Shown here: positions 9,185-18,567 of the stretch, in pieces
How the letters are laid out: the number at the start of each line of letters is the position of its first letter
How positions within the stretch are numbered: position 1 is the stretch's first letter
NCBI GenBank assembly: GCA_019637295.1
Contig: JAHBVX010000006.1
Coordinates: 248,001 to 312,000, forward strand
DNA: 64,000 bases
DNA from: Polyangiaceae bacterium
Lineage (GTDB): Bacteria > Myxococcota_A > Polyangia > Polyangiales > Polyangiaceae
Reading direction: 5' to 3'
The notes under the pieces: model-generated
Database searches by the model: none
What the model was told of the DNA's origin: nothing
What the model saw: the letters and a program-made list of their open reading frames with translations, nothing else
Program-made: the position numbers and the translations under genes

Positions 9185-9841
9185 GTGGCTCTTCCTTCGC
9201 TCGGGCGCTGGCTGCGCTGTCTCCCTCTTCTGGCGCTCGCCGTCGCGCTCGGCTGCGAGCTGAACCCTCAACCCGAGGTTCCCGGCGGGGGCCTGGGCGG
9301 GACCGGTGGAGTGGGCGGCTCGTACGCAGGCAGCGGCGGCAGCGGCGCGCTCGGCACTGGCGCTGGGGGCTCGGGCGGCGGCTCGGGTGGCGGCATCGCA
9401 GCAACGCCGTGCGGTGGTGAGTGCGAGTCGGGCGAGCTATGCGCGACCGGAAAGTGCGTCGATGATCCGTGCGAGCCGAACGCGTGCGACGCGAGTGAGG
9501 CGTGCAAGCCAACCGCGGACTTCGCTGCAGCTGGTTGTTTCTCGTCCTGCGCCAACGTCACTTGCGGAGACGGTGAGACGTGTGTCGACGGCGACTGCCA
9601 GCCCACCGGGTGTGCGACGGCGTGCGCCCCAGGCGAAGCGTGTTCCGCTTCCGGGGACGGTGGCTTCGCCTGCATGAACGATCCATGCAGCAGTCAGTCC
9701 ACCAGCTGCGCGCCGGGCGACGTCTGCGATCCGGTCAGCGGCACCTGCATCGCCGATCCCTGCACCGGCGTGAAGTGCCCGACGGGCCAAGCCTGCGTGC
9801 TGGGGCAGTGTCTGGCCGCCACCGACGCGGGCACCGACTGA
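9185..9841 (+). CDS. Cys-rich lipoprotein with EGF-like spaced repeats
   Basis: GTG 9185 gives a clean signal peptide (MALPSLGRWLRCLPLLALAVALGC) with lipobox ALGC. A longer frame upstream crosses the repeat region and has no signal peptide, so it is rejected. A Gly/Ser linker follows, then about 140 residues of repeating Cys modules (CxxGExC...GxCxxDPC), seen at least four times and ending CLAATDAGTD. The spacing is like small disulfide-rich EGF/TIL-type modules found in myxobacterial surface proteins. Probably an adhesive or structural surface lipoprotein. No enzyme motif is visible. Confidence 0.7.
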   Translation: MALPSLGRWLRCLPLLALAVALGCELNPQPEVPGGGLGGTGGVGGSYAGSGGSGALGTGAGGSGGGSGGGIAATPCGGECESGELCATGKCVDDPCEPNACDASEACKPTADFAAAGCFSSCANVTCGDGETCVDGDCQPTGCATACAPGEACSASGDGGFACMNDPCSSQSTSCAPGDVCDPVSGTCIADPCTGVKCPTGQACVLGQCLAATDAGTD

Positions 9842-9896
9842 GCGGCACCTGATTCGCTGGACTCGACGCCCGCGCTGGCTACCCTTGCCGCTTCGC

Positions 9897-12146
9897 ATGA
9901 AGAACGCCGTCTCCATCCTCTTGCTGGCGCTGGCCTGGCTCGCTCTGGGCTGCTCCGACGACGCGGATCCGAACAAGCCCAAGGGCTTCACGGGCACCGG
10001 GGGCACCGGCGGCGGCTCATCGCAGCGCTGCGCGACCGAGTTTCTGTTCCAGCCCCCCGCGGGGCTGGCTCCGCACAGCGTCGCGCTAGCGGGCGAGTGG
10101 AACGCCTTCGACAAGGCTGCCTTGATGGAGGGCCCGAACGCCAGCGGCGCCTTCACCGCGACGGTGGACCTCGCTCCCGGACTACACGGCTACAAGCTCG
10201 TGCTCAACGGCACGGACTGGATCCTCGACCCGGCGCAGGGCTACCGGAAGTACGTGGCCGGCTCCGAGAACTCCGCGCGCCGCGTGGAGGACTGCGCCAA
10301 GCCACGGCTCGCCGTCGTGTCGACGGACAACCAGCGCCCCTCCGCGGGCTCGGGCAACTACACGGTGGTCCTGTCGTTCTCTGCGGGCAGCAGCGGGGCG
10401 GCGCTCGGCACCGTGACGGCGACCCTCGACCATGCCGGCACGTCCACTCCGCTGCAGGACAGCCAAGTGTCGGTCACCGAGAGCGCGATCACGGCATCCG
10501 TCGATGGCCTGGCGGACGGCAAGTACACGCTGCGGGTCGTGGCCAAGGACAAGAACGGGCAGGAGAGCCGCGCGCAGCGCTTGGTGTTCTGGATCGAATC
10601 CGAGGCCTTCGACTGGAACGACGCGCTCGTGTACATGATCCTGACGGACCGCTACCGGAACGGGGATCCGCAGAACGACTCTCCGCCGACGCCGAACGTG
10701 CAAGACCCGCGAGGGGACTTCGGCAATGGCGATCTCGAGGGGGTTCGGCAGAAGATCGCAGACGGGACCCTCGACCAGCTGGGGGTGCGCGCCATCTGGC
10801 TCACCCCGTTCCAAACCAATCCCCCGGATGCCTACGTCGCCGCGGACGAGGTGCACCTCGTGACTGGCTACCACGGCTACTGGCCCGTCAAGGCGCGGGA
10901 GGTGGAGCCGCGCCTGGGCGGGGAAGCCGCGCTGCATGCGCTGGTGAAGGAGGCTCACGCTCACGGCATTCGCATCCTGATGGACTACGTGGTCAACCAC
11001 GTGCACCAAGACCACGAGTACTTCAAGACGAACCCGGAGTGGTTTCGCACCGGCTGCGTGTGCGGGACCGCAGGCTGCGACTGGACCGCACAAGCTCTGG
11101 AGTGCCTGTTCACGCCCTACCTACCGGACGTCAATTGGTCGAACACTGCCGCGGCAGAGCAGTTCGTACAGGACGCCGTGTGGTGGCTCGACACGTTCGA
11201 TTTGGACGGCATCCGCGTGGACGCCGTCAAGCACGTCGAGGACCTGGCCATCACCAACATGTCCACCCGCGTGCGGGAAGAGTTCGAGGCGGGCGGCACC
11301 AAGTACTTCCTCATGGGAGAGACGGCGATGGGCTGGGGCGACTGCGGCGTCGACTGCAACAAGGACCAATACGGCGTCATCAGCCGCTATATCGGACCGC
11401 ACGCCCTGGATGGCCAGTTCGATTTCGTGCTCTACCACGCGGTCCCGTACCGCGTGTTCGCCTATGACGACTCCGGCATGTTGCACGCGGACTTCTGGTC
11501 GAAGACGAGCCTCGAGCAGTACCCCAAAGGCAGCATCATGACGCCGTTCATCGGCAGCCACGACTCCCAACGCTTCGTCTCTCTCGCTACGTACCGGGGA
11601 CAACCGGGCTTCGACAAGAACATCCCCTACAACCAATGGGACAACGTGGCCGGACCGCCGCAGGACTCGGAGCCTTACGCACGACTCGGCTCGGCCCTCG
11701 CGTGGCTCTACGCCCAGCCGGGCGCCCCGCTCTTGTACTATGGCGACGAGTACGGCGAGTGGGGTGGCTCGGACCCGGGCAACCGCAACTTCTGGCGTGG
11801 TGACTCCGCCCTGTCGGCGGATGAGCAAGCCGTGCTCGCGCTCACGCGCAAGCTCGGCGCGGCCCGGCGCGATCTGAAGGCCTTGCGCCGCGGTGGCTAC
11901 CGCTCGGTACACGCCACCGAGACGGTGTTGGTCGTCGGCAGGCAGACCGAGCAAGGCGATGTCGCGCTGGTCGCCGTATCGCGGGACGGTGGGCCGACCA
12001 CGACCACGATCACCGTGCCTCCCTCCCTTGGCATCGCGGCCGGCACCACGTTGACGGATCGCTTGGGCGGGCCGTCCGTGACGGTGAGCGGCGGAACCTT
12101 CGAGCTCTTGCTTCCCGCGCGCGGGTCCGCCATCTACGCACCCTGA
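9897..12146 (+). CDS. GH13 alpha-amylase-family lipoprotein
   Basis: ATG 9897 opens a signal peptide with lipobox LALGC, then a Gly/Thr linker. Residues ~45-140 resemble a CBM48-type glycogen-binding domain (VALAGEWNAF...GLHGYKLVLNG), followed by an Ig-like domain. The (beta/alpha)8 catalytic barrel starts with DALVYMILTDRYRNGD. GH13 regions are intact: DYVVNHVH, nucleophile Asp442 in GIRVDAVKH, acid/base Glu475 in LMGETAMG, and Asp556 in GSHDSQRF. A C-terminal beta domain ends SAIYAP. It hydrolyses alpha-1,4-glucans at the cell surface, and with the GH15 gene it would complete starch breakdown to glucose. A maltogenic or neopullulanase-type specificity is possible. Confidence 0.88.
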   Translation: MKNAVSILLLALAWLALGCSDDADPNKPKGFTGTGGTGGGSSQRCATEFLFQPPAGLAPHSVALAGEWNAFDKAALMEGPNASGAFTATVDLAPGLHGYKLVLNGTDWILDPAQGYRKYVAGSENSARRVEDCAKPRLAVVSTDNQRPSAGSGNYTVVLSFSAGSSGAALGTVTATLDHAGTSTPLQDSQVSVTESAITASVDGLADGKYTLRVVAKDKNGQESRAQRLVFWIESEAFDWNDALVYMILTDRYRNGDPQNDSPPTPNVQDPRGDFGNGDLEGVRQKIADGTLDQLGVRAIWLTPFQTNPPDAYVAADEVHLVTGYHGYWPVKAREVEPRLGGEAALHALVKEAHAHGIRILMDYVVNHVHQDHEYFKTNPEWFRTGCVCGTAGCDWTAQALECLFTPYLPDVNWSNTAAAEQFVQDAVWWLDTFDLDGIRVDAVKHVEDLAITNMSTRVREEFEAGGTKYFLMGETAMGWGDCGVDCNKDQYGVISRYIGPHALDGQFDFVLYHAVPYRVFAYDDSGMLHADFWSKTSLEQYPKGSIMTPFIGSHDSQRFVSLATYRGQPGFDKNIPYNQWDNVAGPPQDSEPYARLGSALAWLYAQPGAPLLYYGDEYGEWGGSDPGNRNFWRGDSALSADEQAVLALTRKLGAARRDLKALRRGGYRSVHATETVLVVGRQTEQGDVALVAVSRDGGPTTTTITVPPSLGIAAGTTLTDRLGGPSVTVSGGTFELLLPARGSAIYAP

Positions 12147-12154
12147 CAGGTTGC

Positions 12155-12859
12155 ATGGGCAAGCCAACCTTTGCTGTCATCGACGCCGACGTCGGTCTGT
12201 ACGAACTCGAGAAGGTCGTCGCGAGCGGCTGGTGTTTTCGCGCGCTGGCTCAGAGGCTCGTGGGTGGCGGCTCGCTGCTCGTCAGCCCAGTGCGCGGCAC
12301 GATGACGGGCAGCGCTGCGTCCCTCGAGGCCGTCGGCGCGCCGGCCTTCGCGCTCGCGCCGAACCACTTCCACTACATGGGCCTGGCGGAGACCATCAAC
12401 CACTACCCCGAGGTGCGCGCGATCGCCTCCGGGGTCGCGCTCCGCAGGCTGCGCAGCAAGTGTCCCCACGACCTCGACGGGCTCGATGCGGTCCGTGAGC
12501 GCTTGCCGGCGGGTGTCTCTCTGCTCGAGCCCCCGGGACTGAAGACGGGTGAGGTCTGGCTGCGGTTCGAGAGCGAGCGTGGCGTCGGGTGGGTGGTGTC
12601 GGACGCGTTCTTCAACGTCAATCGTGCCTTGAGCGGGACGATGGGCCTCGTGCTGCGCGCGACGGCGACGGCGCCCGGCCTGCGCATCGGCAGTACGTTC
12701 TTGTGGCTCGCGCTCGCGGACCGGCAGGCCTACAAGCGCTGGCTCCTCGCTCGACTCGAGGCGGACGCTCCGCGCTTGTTGATTCCGAGCCACGGAGATG
12801 TCGTGGTTGACGACGACCTGCCGGCGCGGCTGCGCGAGCTCGCCCGGCGACGCCTGTGA
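12155..12859 (+). CDS. Metallo-beta-lactamase-fold-like protein
   Basis: ATG 12155, 8 bases after the amylase stop, encodes 234 residues without a signal peptide. The pattern LVSPVRGT...LAPNHFHYMGL and a late IPSHGDVV resemble metallo-beta-lactamase-fold proteins of the DUF4336 sort, where metal-binding His residues sit in NxxHH/HxH and a later His in SHG. The canonical HxHxDH motif is not complete, so catalysis is uncertain. The close spacing suggests co-transcription with the amylase, but no functional link is obvious. Confidence 0.5.
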   Translation: MGKPTFAVIDADVGLYELEKVVASGWCFRALAQRLVGGGSLLVSPVRGTMTGSAASLEAVGAPAFALAPNHFHYMGLAETINHYPEVRAIASGVALRRLRSKCPHDLDGLDAVRERLPAGVSLLEPPGLKTGEVWLRFESERGVGWVVSDAFFNVNRALSGTMGLVLRATATAPGLRIGSTFLWLALADRQAYKRWLLARLEADAPRLLIPSHGDVVVDDDLPARLRELARRRL

Positions 12860-12932
12860 CGCTCGCGATCTCGTCTTGCGGCCTGCCGGCCGAGCGACTG
12901 CCTCGGAGGCTGACGTCCGGGGTGCAGCCGCG

Positions 12933-14330
12933 TCAGCGGCTCGCGGTGGTCCGCTTTCGCGCCGGACCCCCGGCCACTTTGGCTCCCGATGGGCCCGAGG
13001 CGACTATCTCGCTGAACTCGTAGCCCAGAGTCTGGGACTGTCCATCCTGAACCGTGACGCGGAGGACCCAAGGTCCGGCGCCTCGGCGAGGCTCGACCAC
13101 CCCCCGCAGCCACTCGCCCCGACGAACGAAGGTCACAGCCAGGGTCTCGGTGTTGAGCACGACCTTGGGCTTGACCACAGCCGACTTGGGCACTGGCTCG
13201 CCGCTCGGATCCTCCAGTCGGACGCGGATCTCGATCGGGTCCCTGGGCCACTGCGCGTTGCGAGGCAGGATCTCGATACGTGAGCGCAGCGTGCGCAGCG
13301 CCATCTCGAGGGTCACGGCGTCCGCCGCGCCGGGCAGACGAAGGTGAACCGCGCGGCGTTCCTCTCGCGTCATGTGCAGACGACTCGCAGCGTCCACCCA
13401 CCTACCCGCGCCGAAGCTCATCTCGAGGCCTTCTGCCCCACGAAGCCGGAGGCTCTGTCCGCGCGCCAGCCGGTAGGCGCCCGAGCCGTCGACGGTGCTC
13501 CCCGGGGGGCGATCCACGCCGATGATCCGGAGCGGGGAGTCGAGTGGACGCGGGTCCACCACTCCAGAGGGATCCTTGGCCCACACCCGGAGGTGATAGC
13601 GACCCACGGGCTGGGGACCAAAGGACGACCCGAGCGCAGGCTGCACACCTTCCGCGACGGCGACCACCTGGCGGGTCGCCTCGCTGACCAGCTCCGCGCG
13701 ATAGCCGACCGCGCCCGGCACCGGGTCCCAGCCAAGCCCGTCGAGACGCGCCGGGCCCGCGTCGGCGAGCCGCAACCGCTGTCCGCGAACAGCACGCGGA
13801 GCGGACACGAGCCCGCGCACACCCTGCGACGTTGCCGTAGCCACGAACACCTGTCCCGCCGCGAGCGGACGGTAGGGGCGATCTTGGATCGAGATGGTGG
13901 ACTCACCCTCGATGTTGGCCAGCGCCACGCTGCCCGCAAGCGCGGCGACGTGGAACGTGCCCGAGCGAACGATCGCGCCGCTCTTGCGCGGTGCAACCAC
14001 GATGATCGCGCTCTTGGCCCCCGCGGGAACGCTCACCTCGACCTTGCCCGAACGAATCACGAGGGCATAGCCCGCCACCGAGGCGCCGGGCCCGAGCTGC
14101 AATGGCTGCGGAGTCTGGTTGAGGCGCAGCACCGCACCCGCCTCGGCGCGGACGCTTGGGCCTCCGGGTACGCGCCACTCGGCACCCTCGGACCCCACCT
14201 GCAGGCCGTGCACCCCGGTGCCGGCCACGCCTCTGGACAAGGTGGGACGGGTCGGCTCCGGGGCCTTGGCCGCGGCCAACTGCGTGAACGCGAGAGCGAA
14301 GAGCAACGAGGAGAGCCGCCTGTTTGCCAC
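12933..14330 (-). CDS. FecR-domain-like exported protein
   Basis: GTG 14330 gives a signal peptide (MANRRLSSLLFALAFTQLAAA). The longer open frame upstream runs into the lipase gene and is rejected. Residues ~30-190 show the FecR-type beta-helical pattern (GAVLRLNQTPQPLQLGPGASV, SGKVEVSVPAGAKSAIIVVAP, SGTFHVAALAGSVALANIEG, LAAGQVFV). The C-terminal half has Ig/fibronectin-like segments (YRAELVSEATRQVV, YHLRVWAKDPSG). In myxobacteria such proteins are periplasmic or envelope-associated. No TonB receptor or sigma factor gene is near, so a FecR signalling role is not supported. Confidence 0.6.
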   Translation of the reverse strand: MANRRLSSLLFALAFTQLAAAKAPEPTRPTLSRGVAGTGVHGLQVGSEGAEWRVPGGPSVRAEAGAVLRLNQTPQPLQLGPGASVAGYALVIRSGKVEVSVPAGAKSAIIVVAPRKSGAIVRSGTFHVAALAGSVALANIEGESTISIQDRPYRPLAAGQVFVATATSQGVRGLVSAPRAVRGQRLRLADAGPARLDGLGWDPVPGAVGYRAELVSEATRQVVAVAEGVQPALGSSFGPQPVGRYHLRVWAKDPSGVVDPRPLDSPLRIIGVDRPPGSTVDGSGAYRLARGQSLRLRGAEGLEMSFGAGRWVDAASRLHMTREERRAVHLRLPGAADAVTLEMALRTLRSRIEILPRNAQWPRDPIEIRVRLEDPSGEPVPKSAVVKPKVVLNTETLAVTFVRRGEWLRGVVEPRRGAGPWVLRVTVQDGQSQTLGYEFSEIVASGPSGAKVAGGPARKRTTASR

Positions 14331-14382
14331 GAGAGTCTCAACGGCCACCGTGCGCCGACCTTGAGGGTAGCCGGCCGCTTTC

Positions 14383-15669
14383 TCAGCCAGCGGTGCTGGG
14401 CTCACCCGAACACACGCGCCGCACCTCGTCGTAGACCGCGGGGTGATTCTGCAGCTGATGGTGCAAGACCCCGCCGAAGCGCTTCGTCTCGATGGCGAAG
14501 GTTCGCCGGCTGAGCTTGGGCCCGGACGCGCTCGGCACCCGCACGAGCAGATCCCCCGCCAGACGCCCGAGGGGGTGCTCGGGGTCCTTGGTGAGGGTCG
14601 CCGACAGGAAGCAGAAGCTCGCCCGGCAGCGCGGTGGGAGCTCGGTCTCGAGGGCCTCGGGCTCCGACACGAGCCAGTCCTCGTCGACAATCGCTCCGTG
14701 ACGCAGATCCCGGATACCCGCGCTGCGCCGGTCGAAGATGCGCGCTCCGATCCGAGCGGCGGGCACGTCGATCGCGCCGAGGACGCCGCCGAGCGCGTGC
14801 GCGACCTTGGCCAGCGGCGCACCCTGGTGCGGTGCTCCGAGACACACGATGCGTCGGGTAGCCTCGGCCCAGCGCAGGTTCTCCACGGCAGCGTAGTGGT
14901 AAGCGCTGCGCACCACCAGTCCGCCCATGCTGTGACCCAAGAGCACGATCTGCTCGATGCTCACCGGGTACGCGGAGACGAGTCGCTCGAGCTCGCCAGC
15001 GAGCAAGCGGCCATTCTCGGACACATGACGACCCGCGTTGTAACGGAGATATACCGGCGTGAAGTCGAGGTCCCGCGCGAGCAGCGTGCCGAAGCTCGTG
15101 CTCGGATCGCCATGGTAAGCTTCCGACTCGAGGCACCAGGACCACTCGGTGGTCCCGAGGCCGTGGACGAAGACCGCGAGCTTGGGCGTCGCGCTCGGCA
15201 GCGCGCGGCGCAGCGGCTCGGGTTCGGGCGCGACATAGTGGTCCCCGACTCGGAACCGCATCCCCAGATCGAGCCCGTTGCCCCGAGCATGCAGGTGATC
15301 CCCCACCGCAGCGTTCACCAGTGCGAGCGCCGCGTCGCCCAGCCACGGCGCCGTCGCGGCGACATCCGAACGCATCGGCAAGGCCGACTGCGCGCCGGGC
15401 TGGGCCCTGCGCCTACCCTCGGCCAGGTCCAGCCCGCGATCCGTCACGTTCTCGACGATGCGATTGACCAGCCCGATGGTCCCGAGCACTCCGCCCGTGG
15501 ACAGTCGACGCACGCCGTCCACGGCTCGCGCGGGCTCCCTCAGCGGCTCGAACTCGTCCGTGACGCGGAGCACGGACCGGGCAGCCGAGTCGTGCCCCTC
15601 GCGCACCAACTCGAGCGTGGCGTCGACCGCGTCGTGTACGAGCCCCTTGAGACCACGCCAGCGCTGCAT
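14383..15669 (-). CDS. Alpha/beta-hydrolase, lipase/PGAP1-like
   Basis: ATG 15669 is preferred because the 23 residues upstream are unstructured and lack a ribosome-binding site. The 428-residue protein has KLAVFVHGLGTTEWSW (oxyanion region), the nucleophile elbow GHSMGGLV, and LGAPHQGAPLAKV just after it, a feature of triacylglycerol lipase and PGAP1-type hydrolases. A late GGVLHHQLQNHPAVY supplies the likely catalytic His. The first 120 residues are helical and of unknown role. No signal peptide is clear. The substrate is probably an acyl ester, not determinable here. Confidence 0.75.
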   Translation of the reverse strand: MQRWRGLKGLVHDAVDATLELVREGHDSAARSVLRVTDEFEPLREPARAVDGVRRLSTGGVLGTIGLVNRIVENVTDRGLDLAEGRRRAQPGAQSALPMRSDVAATAPWLGDAALALVNAAVGDHLHARGNGLDLGMRFRVGDHYVAPEPEPLRRALPSATPKLAVFVHGLGTTEWSWCLESEAYHGDPSTSFGTLLARDLDFTPVYLRYNAGRHVSENGRLLAGELERLVSAYPVSIEQIVLLGHSMGGLVVRSAYHYAAVENLRWAEATRRIVCLGAPHQGAPLAKVAHALGGVLGAIDVPAARIGARIFDRRSAGIRDLRHGAIVDEDWLVSEPEALETELPPRCRASFCFLSATLTKDPEHPLGRLAGDLLVRVPSASGPKLSRRTFAIETKRFGGVLHHQLQNHPAVYDEVRRVCSGEPSTAG

Positions 15670-15772
15670 TCGAGCGCAGCGTAGCACGGCTGCGCACGAC
15701 GCGGCGGCGACGCGCCCAGTCGAGTAATCAATTGGCATCGGGTCACGCGCTGGTGGTAGTAACCGAGGCGGC

Positions 15773-17377
15773 GTGGCTCGACCCTCCAGGCGGCAACTGA
15801 CTTTGTGGCTGCGTTCACGCGCGGGCCACGCTGTCGTCGCCGCGCTCGCGCTCGGAGTCGTTGGCTACGTGATCGCGTATCCGCTTGCGGTGGTGCGTTA
15901 TCCGCCGATGACGGACCTACCGTTCCACGCGGCGAGCACCAGCATCCTTCGCCACTACTTCGACCCGGCGTTCGGTTTCCGCGAGCAGTTCGGGATCCAT
16001 CTGCTGGAGGTGCCCTACGTCTCCATGTACCTGCTCGGCGCGCTGTTCGCGCTGGTGCTGCCCATCTCCGTCGCCGTCAAGGTCTCCGCGGCGGTCATGC
16101 TCGCGCTGCTCCCAGCGGGGCTCGCGGTGCTGTTCGCGGGCATGAAGAAGACCCCGCTGTGGGGCCTGCTGGGTCTTGGGCTGGTGTGGACCAACCTCAC
16201 CCACTGGGGCTTCCTCAACTTCATGGGTGCGATCGGGCTCTACGCCATGAGTCTGGGGCTGACCTTGATGGTGGTCGACCGACCCACGCGCCGCCGGCAG
16301 CTCGCCCTCGCGCTGTGTCTGCTCGCGGTGTTCTTCACGCACGTCTATCGCTATCCGTTCGCGCTCCTCTCCTGCGTTGGAGTCGGCGTCTTCATGTGGC
16401 CTGCCACCCGTCGCTTCCTGCCGCTGGTCTGGCCGCTAGTGCCGAGCCTTACGGTGTTTGGCGCCTGGCAGTGGGTGCGGAGCGACGCCATCGGTGGCCC
16501 GACGCCGAAGCTGGCCCTGCACCCGAATCGAATGGCAGAGCTCCCCGACCACGTCGTGTCCGGCTTCGTCGGCCCCGTGGGACAGCAAGAGCAGGCTCTG
16601 TTCGCTGCGGCCGTCGGCGCGCTGTGGGTGGTGGCGTTCACCGCGCTGGCGTGGTTCTTCTGGTTCGGTCGGCACCGCCGGCGCAGCGGTCGCGAGGTCT
16701 GGTGGGGCGCTAGCGTCACGCTCCTGCCGCTGATTCTCGCCGGAGCCTATCTGCTGACCTACCTCGTCCTGCCCATGGAGATCGGACTCTGGTGGTACGT
16801 GTACCCACGCGAGGCGACGACTGCGATCTACATCGCGCTAGCGGCGGTCCCCGACATGCCCCGACAGTGGTGGCTTCGCCTTCCACTCGTCGTCATCGTG
16901 GGCGTAGCGACAGGGCGTGTCGGCTTCCTGGTCGCCGAGCAGTACTTTGCGTTCGCGCAACAGACCAAGGACTTCGAGGCGGTGGTGGCACACATCCCGC
17001 AGAGACCCAAGCTCTCCTATCTGGTGTTCGATCACGATGGGAGCTTTCGCCGAACGACACCCTTCATTCACTTGCCTGCTTGGGTGCAGGCAGAGAAGGG
17101 CGGCACGCTGTCGTTTCACTTCGTCGCGTGGCATCACAGCCCCATCCGCTACCGCGAAGGCTCGCCACACGTCCCGCCACCCACACCGCTGCGCTGGGAG
17201 TGGACCCCGCAGCGCTTCCGAATGCAGCAGCACGGCGCGTTCTTCGACGAGTTCCTGGTGCGGAGACACAGCGACCCGTCGAACTTGTTCGCGAGCGATC
17301 CGAGCGTACGGCTAGTCGTCAACGAGGGCGCCTGGTGGCTGTTCCGACGGCAAGCACGTAGTGAGCCGCAGGACTGA
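15773..17377 (+). CDS. Polytopic membrane protein, possibly GT-C-like
   Basis: GTG 15773. The 534 residues begin with a basic N-terminus and contain roughly ten hydrophobic segments up to residue ~390, then a soluble ~140-residue C-terminal domain (HLPAWVQAEKGGTLSF..., HHSPIRYREG). The layout of a first loop with MTDLPFHAAST after the first helix is reminiscent of membrane glycosyltransferases and 'DUF' membrane proteins that place acidic residues there. No definite family motif was recognised. It lies between a lipase and a kinase gene, both on the other strand, so it is transcribed alone. Confidence 0.5.
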   Translation: MARPSRRQLTLWLRSRAGHAVVAALALGVVGYVIAYPLAVVRYPPMTDLPFHAASTSILRHYFDPAFGFREQFGIHLLEVPYVSMYLLGALFALVLPISVAVKVSAAVMLALLPAGLAVLFAGMKKTPLWGLLGLGLVWTNLTHWGFLNFMGAIGLYAMSLGLTLMVVDRPTRRRQLALALCLLAVFFTHVYRYPFALLSCVGVGVFMWPATRRFLPLVWPLVPSLTVFGAWQWVRSDAIGGPTPKLALHPNRMAELPDHVVSGFVGPVGQQEQALFAAAVGALWVVAFTALAWFFWFGRHRRRSGREVWWGASVTLLPLILAGAYLLTYLVLPMEIGLWWYVYPREATTAIYIALAAVPDMPRQWWLRLPLVVIVGVATGRVGFLVAEQYFAFAQQTKDFEAVVAHIPQRPKLSYLVFDHDGSFRRTTPFIHLPAWVQAEKGGTLSFHFVAWHHSPIRYREGSPHVPPPTPLRWEWTPQRFRMQQHGAFFDEFLVRRHSDPSNLFASDPSVRLVVNEGAWWLFRRQARSEPQD

Positions 17378-17384
17378 GCCGGGG

Positions 17385-18467
17385 TCAGTCTTCGTCGGGA
17401 AAGAGGCGCCGGGTTTGCTCCGCGGTGATCGGTGGCGTGGTGGAGATCCGTGTCGTCTCGCCGTCGTCGATCCTCACGGCGACGAGGGTGCCCGAGGTGG
17501 GGCGATGCTCGCGCAAGTCTCGGGTGTGAAGCGCGTCCGTCTCGATCAAGGCCGAGAGTTCGGCCAGGAGCGCAGCCGCGCTCGGGTAGCGCGCGGCGGG
17601 TTCCAAGCGGGTACAGCGATCGATGACGCGCGCCACCTCCGGTGGGACGTGTGGCAGCGCGGCGCACAGCGACGGAAGCTGCTCGCTGCACAGCGCCTCG
17701 AGGAACGGCAAGAGACCCGCCCCAAGATCCCTTGGCGGACGTCCGAGCAAGCAGCGAACCAGCACGATGCCGAGCGAGAAGACGTCGCTGCGAGGATCGA
17801 TGTCGCGATCACCACGAGCTTGCTCGGGCGAGAGATAGAGCGGCGTGCCCACCACTTCGCCCATGGCCGTCAGCACCGTGCGCTGCGCGCTGTCACGTGG
17901 TTTGGCCAGGCCAAAGTCGACCAGCTTCACCGTCACCACTCCCCCGCGGCCGAGGCTCAGGAACAGGTTGCCCGGCTTCAAGTCACGGTGCAGGTAGCCC
18001 GCGTCGTGCGCCGCGCGTAGCCCAAGGCACGCTTGAGCGCCGATCCTGAGCACGGTGTCGATGCCCAGACCGCTGATCGGCGCCAGCAGCCCGGCCAGGT
18101 CCATTCCACGGAGTCGCTCCATCACCAGGTACTGCGCCCCGAGGGCTTGGTCGTGACCACTCGAGATCACACGCACCACGTGGGGAGTGTCGAGCGCGCT
18201 CATCGCCTCTGCCTCGCGCTCGAGGCGGCGGGCCTGGTGCTCTTGCGCGTCCTGGCGGTGGAGCTTGAGCGCGACGACTTCGCCGGAGTCCTGATCGACG
18301 GCCTCGTGGATCACCCCCATCGCCCCGCTCGCGAGTTGCTGGACGATGCGGAACCGTCCGCCGATGACCCGGCCCACGAGCGTCGGCGCGCGGGAGCCCT
18401 CGACGGGGGCGCGCTCGGCGGCTCTGGGATGGAGGGGAGCCATGGGTGTCCGGTGATACGGGCGCAC
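17385..18467 (-). CDS. Soluble Ser/Thr protein kinase (Hanks type)
   Basis: GTG 18467 lies 9 bases after GGGAGG, supporting it over the ATG at 18443. The kinase domain spans residues ~32-300: glycine loop LASGAMGVIHEA, Lys in VVALKLHRQ, catalytic loop YLHRDLKPGNLF, DFG motif in KLVDFGLAKP, activation segment ending TPLYLSPEQARG, and DVFSLGIVL. The tail of ~50 residues is polar with no transmembrane helix, so the kinase is cytosolic, unlike PknB-type receptors. Targets are unknown. It is divergent to the KefF/KefC pair across a hairpin with a G-tract. Confidence 0.9.
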   Translation of the reverse strand: MRPYHRTPMAPLHPRAAERAPVEGSRAPTLVGRVIGGRFRIVQQLASGAMGVIHEAVDQDSGEVVALKLHRQDAQEHQARRLEREAEAMSALDTPHVVRVISSGHDQALGAQYLVMERLRGMDLAGLLAPISGLGIDTVLRIGAQACLGLRAAHDAGYLHRDLKPGNLFLSLGRGGVVTVKLVDFGLAKPRDSAQRTVLTAMGEVVGTPLYLSPEQARGDRDIDPRSDVFSLGIVLVRCLLGRPPRDLGAGLLPFLEALCSEQLPSLCAALPHVPPEVARVIDRCTRLEPAARYPSAAALLAELSALIETDALHTRDLREHRPTSGTLVAVRIDDGETTRISTTPPITAEQTRRLFPDED

Positions 18468-18510
18468 CTACTTGAACCTCCCTTTGCCTACCTTGGCACA
18501 CATCTGATCG

Positions 18511-18537
18511 CCGCCACCGGCAGTGGCGGGGGGGGGG
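18511..18537. other. Hairpin followed by a run of ten G
   Basis: CCGCCAC (18511-18517) and GTGGCGG (18523-18529) form a perfect 7-base stem with a 5-base loop, directly merging into a G10 run (18528-18537). It lies in the 100-base gap between the divergent kinase and kefF-like genes. It could influence either promoter, and G-runs are slippage-prone. Confidence 0.6.
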
Positions 18538-18567
18538 TGGCACGCGGATGAGGCATCCTGAGTCGCC

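Noticed and set aside
9173-9187. TATACT before GTG 9185 as proof of a leaderless transcript
   Set aside because: No -35 element could be found and no transcript data are available, so it is only noted.
10182-11093. Long minus-strand open frame opposite the GH13 gene
   Set aside because: It is a shadow of the high-GC coding strand; the GH13 motifs prove the plus-strand frame.
14331-14822. Upstream extension of the FecR-like gene
   Set aside because: The extension overlaps the lipase gene on the same strand in another frame and lacks a signal peptide; the start at 14330 gives a proper one.
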